Shown here: in pieces, positions 60,399-64,000 of the stretch
How positions within the stretch are numbered: the first letter of the stretch is position 1
Layout: every line of letters begins with the position of its first letter
DNA from: CAZFDT01 sp964518335
GTDB lineage: Bacteria; Planctomycetota; Phycisphaerae; Phycisphaerales; Phycisphaeraceae
Direction of reading: 5' to 3'
Assembly: GCA_964518335.1 (NCBI GenBank)
Contig: CAZFDT010000012.1
Coordinates: 26,895 to 90,894, forward strand
DNA length: 64,000 nt
Position numbers and translations under genes: made by a program
The notes under the pieces: generated by a model
Seen by the model: only the letters and a program-made list of their open reading frames with translations
Databases searched by the model: none
What the model was told of the DNA's origin: nothing

Positions 60399-61433
60399 AT
60401 GTCCACCTTCAACGTGCTGCTGACCCTTGGCGCTTCGGCCGACACCGTGCTTTGGGTCTTTCTGGCGGTGGCGATCCTCGTCGCCATCTTTTTCGTGTTC
60501 CTGATCGGCAGCTACCTGACGCTGTGGCTGCAGGCCCTGCTGTCGGGGGCGTCGGTCAGCTTCATGGACATCATCGGGATGCGCCTGCGACGCGTCGATC
60601 CGCGCGTGATCGTGTTGTCGCGCATCCGTGCGGTCAAGGCGGGCCTGAAGGTCTCGACCAACCAGCTCGAGACGCACTACCTCGCCGGCGGGCGCGTGCC
60701 CACGGTGGTCACCGCGCTGATCGCAGCCGACCGCGCCAAGATCGAACTGCCCTGGGACGTGTCGTGTGCCATCGACCTGGCGGGCCGCGACATCCTCGAT
60801 GCGGTGCAGACCAGCGTCAATCCCAAGGTCATCGACGTGCCCAGTTCCTCGTCGGGCCGCAACACGATCGACGCGGTGGCGCAGGACGGCATCCAACTCC
60901 GCGCCAAGGCCCGCGTCACCGTGCGCGCCAACATCGCCCGGCTCGTCGGCGGCGCTACCGAGGAGACCATCATCGCCCGCGTCGGCGAAGGTATCGTCAC
61001 CACGATCGGCTCGGCGACCAGCCACAAGGCCGTGCTGGAGAACCCCGACCGCATCAGCAAGACCGTGCTGGAGAAGGGGCTCGACGCCGGCACCGCGTTC
61101 GAGATCCTGTCGATCGACATCGCCGACATCGACGTGGGCGAGAACATCGGCGCCAAGCTGCAGGGCGACCAGGCCGAGGCCGACAAACGCCGTTTCCAGG
61201 CCGAGGCCGAGAAGCGCCGCGCCGCCGCCATCGCCGTCGAGCAGGAGTACAAGGCCGAGGAGCAGAAGAACCGCGCCCTGGTCGTGCTCGCCGAGGCCGA
61301 GGTTCCCAAGGCCATGGCCCAGGCCTTCCGCGAAGGCAACCTGGGCATCATGGACTACTACAAGATGCGCAACGTCCAGGCCGACACCGGCATGCGCGAC
61401 TCCATCGCCAAGGGCGACAAGTCGCAGTCCTGA
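60399..61433 (+). CDS. floA: Flotillin-like protein FloA
   Basis: Organises membrane microdomains. 344 residues with GGAG ten bases upstream. A membrane segment (about 17-40, VFLAVAILVAIFFVFLIGSY) is followed by the FloA/YqfA signature MDIIGMRLRRVDPRVIV, the SPFH-type domain and a Glu/Ala-rich coiled coil (about 250-310; EADKRRFQAEAEKRRAAAIA). It stays inside facing the cytoplasm. Confidence 0.94.
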   Translation: MSTFNVLLTLGASADTVLWVFLAVAILVAIFFVFLIGSYLTLWLQALLSGASVSFMDIIGMRLRRVDPRVIVLSRIRAVKAGLKVSTNQLETHYLAGGRVPTVVTALIAADRAKIELPWDVSCAIDLAGRDILDAVQTSVNPKVIDVPSSSSGRNTIDAVAQDGIQLRAKARVTVRANIARLVGGATEETIIARVGEGIVTTIGSATSHKAVLENPDRISKTVLEKGLDAGTAFEILSIDIADIDVGENIGAKLQGDQAEADKRRFQAEAEKRRAAAIAVEQEYKAEEQKNRALVVLAEAEVPKAMAQAFREGNLGIMDYYKMRNVQADTGMRDSIAKGDKSQS

Positions 61434-61508
61434 TCCAGTCGCCAGCGCTCCCGTGCCCGCGCCGAGCCAGTCTCCTTTGACGCGGATGTCATCGCGTGAC
61501 ACTTGCCC

Positions 61509-63353
61509 TCATGCCGAGATGGGGGTCGGCGAGGTTGCCGCCGTGACGCTGGCAAGCGACGCCTCGATCAACTTCAGCTTGCGCTCGATCATGGCGACGT
61601 TGTAAAACGGCAGGTGACACTCCTGATGCACGCCCAGGCGAGCATCGGCCCTGCACAGTTCGAGCGCCTGCCGGGTTGGCGCGAGGGCGGCGCGAAGAAT
61701 CGCGATCCCCGGCCCGTCCAGGGGCACGTCGCAGGGCGGCTGCAGGGCAAGTGCAGCTATTCGCCGCTCGCGCCAGGCGTGGAACCGGTAGATATCAGCG
61801 GTGCATTGCATCTGTGTCCCGATCATGCGGGCACAGCTCCATTCCTGCTCGCGGTGTTGACGCTGCACCGCGTCGCCGCGTGCGCCACGCAAGGCCCTGC
61901 CCACCATGTCACACCCCTCCTCCCAGCGGTTCGCCAGGGCATCAAAGGCGTCGGCGCACTCGTCGGCGTTGAAGCCGGGCGTGAGCGTGTCATTGAGCCG
62001 GTCGCCGTAGTCGTGCGCCATCCACGAGCCACCCATGGGGGCATCTTCGTAACGGGGCGCCAGGGGATAGGCGGGCGCCTCATTGAGGGGAGAGAAATAG
62101 AGAAACCGTATGGAAAAGGGGTAATGAGAAAAGGCCTCGCCGAAGGCCCGCCAGCCCGCCAGCAGGTCCGCCGGCTGCTCGATGCCCAGGTAATGGGAAG
62201 CCAGGTCGGCAAGGAAAAGATCGGCGTCCTCGTACTTCTCGGGGTGCTGCACGTAGCGTTTCACTGCAGCAGTATTGAGCGTCAGATCGCACCCGAAATT
62301 CCACGTGCCCATGATGCCGACGACACGCATCCGCGTGAGCTGTTTCAGCTTGCCGTGGATCTGGTAGAGCAGCGGAAGGTTGGGCACCGTGGCGATCTCG
62401 TGCGTCGTGCCCAGTTGCATCTTGGCGTGGACCGGGAAACCCCGCGCCGCGGCCAGAGGCTTGGCGGACAGAAACCGCTCGCTCGGCCCCACGACGCTCA
62501 GGGCGTACTCGTCGATGGGAAGGTCTCGGCCGCGGCGACGCGCCCGGGTGCCACGCTCGAAGTCCAGAAGCATCTCGATCCCGTCGGGCAAACGCGCGAA
62601 TACCTCGCGCTGCGGGTCGGGGTACCACTGCGACCACGACCAGTTCCAGCACAGGATGCGCGGCGGCGAGGGCAGGGCCGCTGCAACGTCACGCCATATC
62701 GTGACCAACTCGCCGACGATGTCCGCCGGCTCGCGCGGCGCACAGCGATCACAGGTGAAAGGACGCTTCGTATGGTGGTCCACCCCGTCATCGAGATCGT
62801 ACCGCGAGCGATGGGACCAGCAATGGGTAAAGAACTCCGTGGCGGTAATCAGAATCACACCGCCCAGCCCCGGCAAGCTGCGAAGCACGCTATCGATCGC
62901 GTCGCGCAGAAAACGCTGAACCTCAGGGTGCGACGTGCACAGCGCCACCGAGTCGTGGTCCTCACCCATGTCGCGATGCGTCTGACCCGCCAGATCGGGG
63001 TGGGACTTCCAGAACGGATCGCTTTCCGCGACCGCCAACGGTTCGTTGAAGAACAGGAACACCGCCACGCCTTGTCGTTGACCACGCTCGATGACATCGC
63101 GCACGCTCTGGCGCCGTGCCGCGGCGTCGGCGACGTTCAGGTCGGGCAGCACCTTCGAGGTCATCATCGACCGCAGCCGGGCGCGCATCCAGATGGCGTT
63201 GAAACCCGCGTCGGCGATGCCCCTGATCACCTCGTCCGTGTACACCGCCGATGCCTCACCCACCTCGTCGCGGAGAAAGTCGCTGTCGGGACTGCGCCAG
63301 ATGCGCAGGCCCGTCGGGTCACACCAGCGTGGAGGATCAGAATGCGTGTCCAT
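61509..63353 (-). CDS. Glycosidase-like TIM-barrel protein
   Basis: 614 residues from the ATG at 63353. The N-terminal half follows a beta/alpha-barrel pattern (FNAIWMRARLRSMM, GQRQGVAVFLFFNEPLAV, GVILITATEFFTHCW), with the Glu of ITATEFF at a catalytic position. It includes a Cys pair (FTCDRCAPREPADIVGELVT) seen in several planctomycete glycosidase-like proteins. The C-terminal half is helical (about 430-600). It resembles GH20/GH67-like hydrolases, but no family is assigned. No signal peptide. Confidence 0.7.
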   Translation of the reverse strand: MDTHSDPPRWCDPTGLRIWRSPDSDFLRDEVGEASAVYTDEVIRGIADAGFNAIWMRARLRSMMTSKVLPDLNVADAAARRQSVRDVIERGQRQGVAVFLFFNEPLAVAESDPFWKSHPDLAGQTHRDMGEDHDSVALCTSHPEVQRFLRDAIDSVLRSLPGLGGVILITATEFFTHCWSHRSRYDLDDGVDHHTKRPFTCDRCAPREPADIVGELVTIWRDVAAALPSPPRILCWNWSWSQWYPDPQREVFARLPDGIEMLLDFERGTRARRRGRDLPIDEYALSVVGPSERFLSAKPLAAARGFPVHAKMQLGTTHEIATVPNLPLLYQIHGKLKQLTRMRVVGIMGTWNFGCDLTLNTAAVKRYVQHPEKYEDADLFLADLASHYLGIEQPADLLAGWRAFGEAFSHYPFSIRFLYFSPLNEAPAYPLAPRYEDAPMGGSWMAHDYGDRLNDTLTPGFNADECADAFDALANRWEEGCDMVGRALRGARGDAVQRQHREQEWSCARMIGTQMQCTADIYRFHAWRERRIAALALQPPCDVPLDGPGIAILRAALAPTRQALELCRADARLGVHQECHLPFYNVAMIERKLKLIEASLASVTAATSPTPISA

Positions 63354-63593
63354 GCTCAGCGTCGTCCTTGACGAGCATGATGTCATCAACGAAGCATCGC
63401 GCCAAGCAGCACCGGCGCAGCGCCTCGAGATGTCCGCCACAAGACTTGAATGCGATCAAAGTCGGGGTGCTTGTCCTTCGTTTGAACCAGCCGGGTTCGC
63501 CGAGGCGTACCTGCGGCCCTTCCTGGCCCCGCCGACCCCCTACGAGGCGGCGGCAGCCAAGCTGGTGCGGCGTTCGGCGTAAGCCCAGTCGTA
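63354..63593. other. 240-base intergenic region without a recognised gene
   Basis: Open frames on both strands are short and lack family similarity; a minus-strand frame starting KDKHPDFDRIQVLWRTSRG is the most protein-like but is not supported. It may be a degraded gene remnant. Confidence 0.4.
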
Positions 63594-63941
63594 TCAAGGC
63601 TTCGCTTTCGCGGCTTTAATGGCTGCGAGAGCTGCCTCACGCTGTTCGGCCTCCCAACTGTCGGCAATGAACCCGCCAATCGTGAGGACGTGGTTAATCA
63701 CGCTGACGGTGCTCCCGATGCAGTTGTAGACGCGGGCATTCTCGTCCACGACGCGGAATCCGCCCGCGGTCGGAACGAGCTGGCCGGCCTGCATCAAGAA
63801 CGTATCCGGGTTGCGCCGTCCCGGCTGAACGACCATCCCGTTGAGGGTTGGAATCCGGATGACGGTGGGTGCGCCCGGCGTGATGGTAAAGGACGCCAAC
63901 TTGATGAGGTTGCCTTCCTCTGTCACGTAGAAGTATTCCAT
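63594..63941 (-). CDS. Small hypothetical protein
   Basis: 115 residues. A beta-rich middle (TPGAPTVIRIPTLNGMVVQP, AGGFRVVDENARVYNCIGST) followed by a C-terminal Ala/Lys/Glu helix. No family recognised and no signal peptide. It is the last gene of the window, 59 bases before its end, and stands alone on its strand here. Confidence 0.6.
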   Translation of the reverse strand: MEYFYVTEEGNLIKLASFTITPGAPTVIRIPTLNGMVVQPGRRNPDTFLMQAGQLVPTAGGFRVVDENARVYNCIGSTVSVINHVLTIGGFIADSWEAEQREAALAAIKAAKAKP

Positions 63942-64000
63942 GCGAACTCGAACGCCATCAACTTAAGCTGCGGCGTGTTATAAGTCCGCGCCACAGCGCG

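Overview
The window is about 64 kb of GC-rich bacterial chromosome and most probably comes from a planctomycete, likely class Phycisphaerae. The indicators are a PEP-CTERM exported protein, prepilin-like proteins including one ending in an H-x9-DG type tail, a membrane protein with a C-terminal zinc ribbon, a floA-type flotillin, an S10-spc cluster with no L30 gene, and many short palindromic repeats between genes. No prophage, CRISPR array, rRNA or tRNA gene was recognised. The only transposase trace is an IS110-type fragment near 50.6 kb.

Layout. 1-12.4 kb: one long leftward operon from rpsJ to secY and map (map is cut by the window start), with a strong promoter at 12327-12354 and palindromic elements in many of the gaps between genes. 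12.4-25 kb: housekeeping and signalling genes (DUF151 nuclease-like protein, RsmB-type methyltransferase, GAF/receiver protein, polyprenyl synthase, Ser/Thr kinase, HExxH metallopeptidase, rlmN, FAD oxidoreductase, PfkB kinase). 25-28.8 kb: a divergent prepilin cluster, a 176-bp nested inverted-repeat element, and a small DUF6883/DUF4926 pair. 28.9-42.3 kb: pckG with a clear promoter, a thioredoxin-fold protein lacking its cysteines, a Rieske protein, an M20 dipeptidase, a Coa1-like protein, a B12-binding protein, an M48 lipoprotein peptidase, ubiE/menG, and two von Willebrand A proteins in tandem. 42.4-49.6 kb: a locus that looks dedicated to carbohydrate breakdown, with a GntR/LacI-type regulator divergent from a TIM-barrel glycosidase, an exported pseudopilin, two alpha-barrel proteins and a PEP-CTERM protein. 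49.6-51.5 kb: a degraded, repeat-rich stretch with an immunity-like gene and the IS110 remnant. 51.5-64 kb: a VOC protein, sugar-phosphate isomerase, HAD phosphatase, PHP hydrolase, zwf, TylF-like methyltransferase, pgl, PilZ and TPR proteins, a P-loop/deoxyribosyltransferase-like fusion, floA, a large glycosidase-like protein and a short unknown gene.

How the genes work together. The ribosomal block makes and exports the proteome (ribosomal proteins, SecY, methionine aminopeptidase). zwf and pgl give the first two steps of the oxidative pentose phosphate pathway, and pckG supplies gluconeogenic phosphoenolpyruvate. The polyprenyl synthase and the UbiE/MenG methyltransferase both serve isoprenoid quinone synthesis. 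The 42-50 kb locus plausibly senses, degrades and handles a polysaccharide.

The most unusual signals are not single genes. They are (i) two or three families of short palindromes placed just after stop codons in the ribosomal operon, (ii) an 18-copy dispersed word, GYTGCAGTGRNC, running through coding sequence from 14.3 kb onward, (iii) a GC-rich 12-mer that is both dispersed and tandemly amplified inside a flavoprotein gene, and (iv) a nucleotide-kinase-like domain fused to a deoxyribosyltransferase-like domain.
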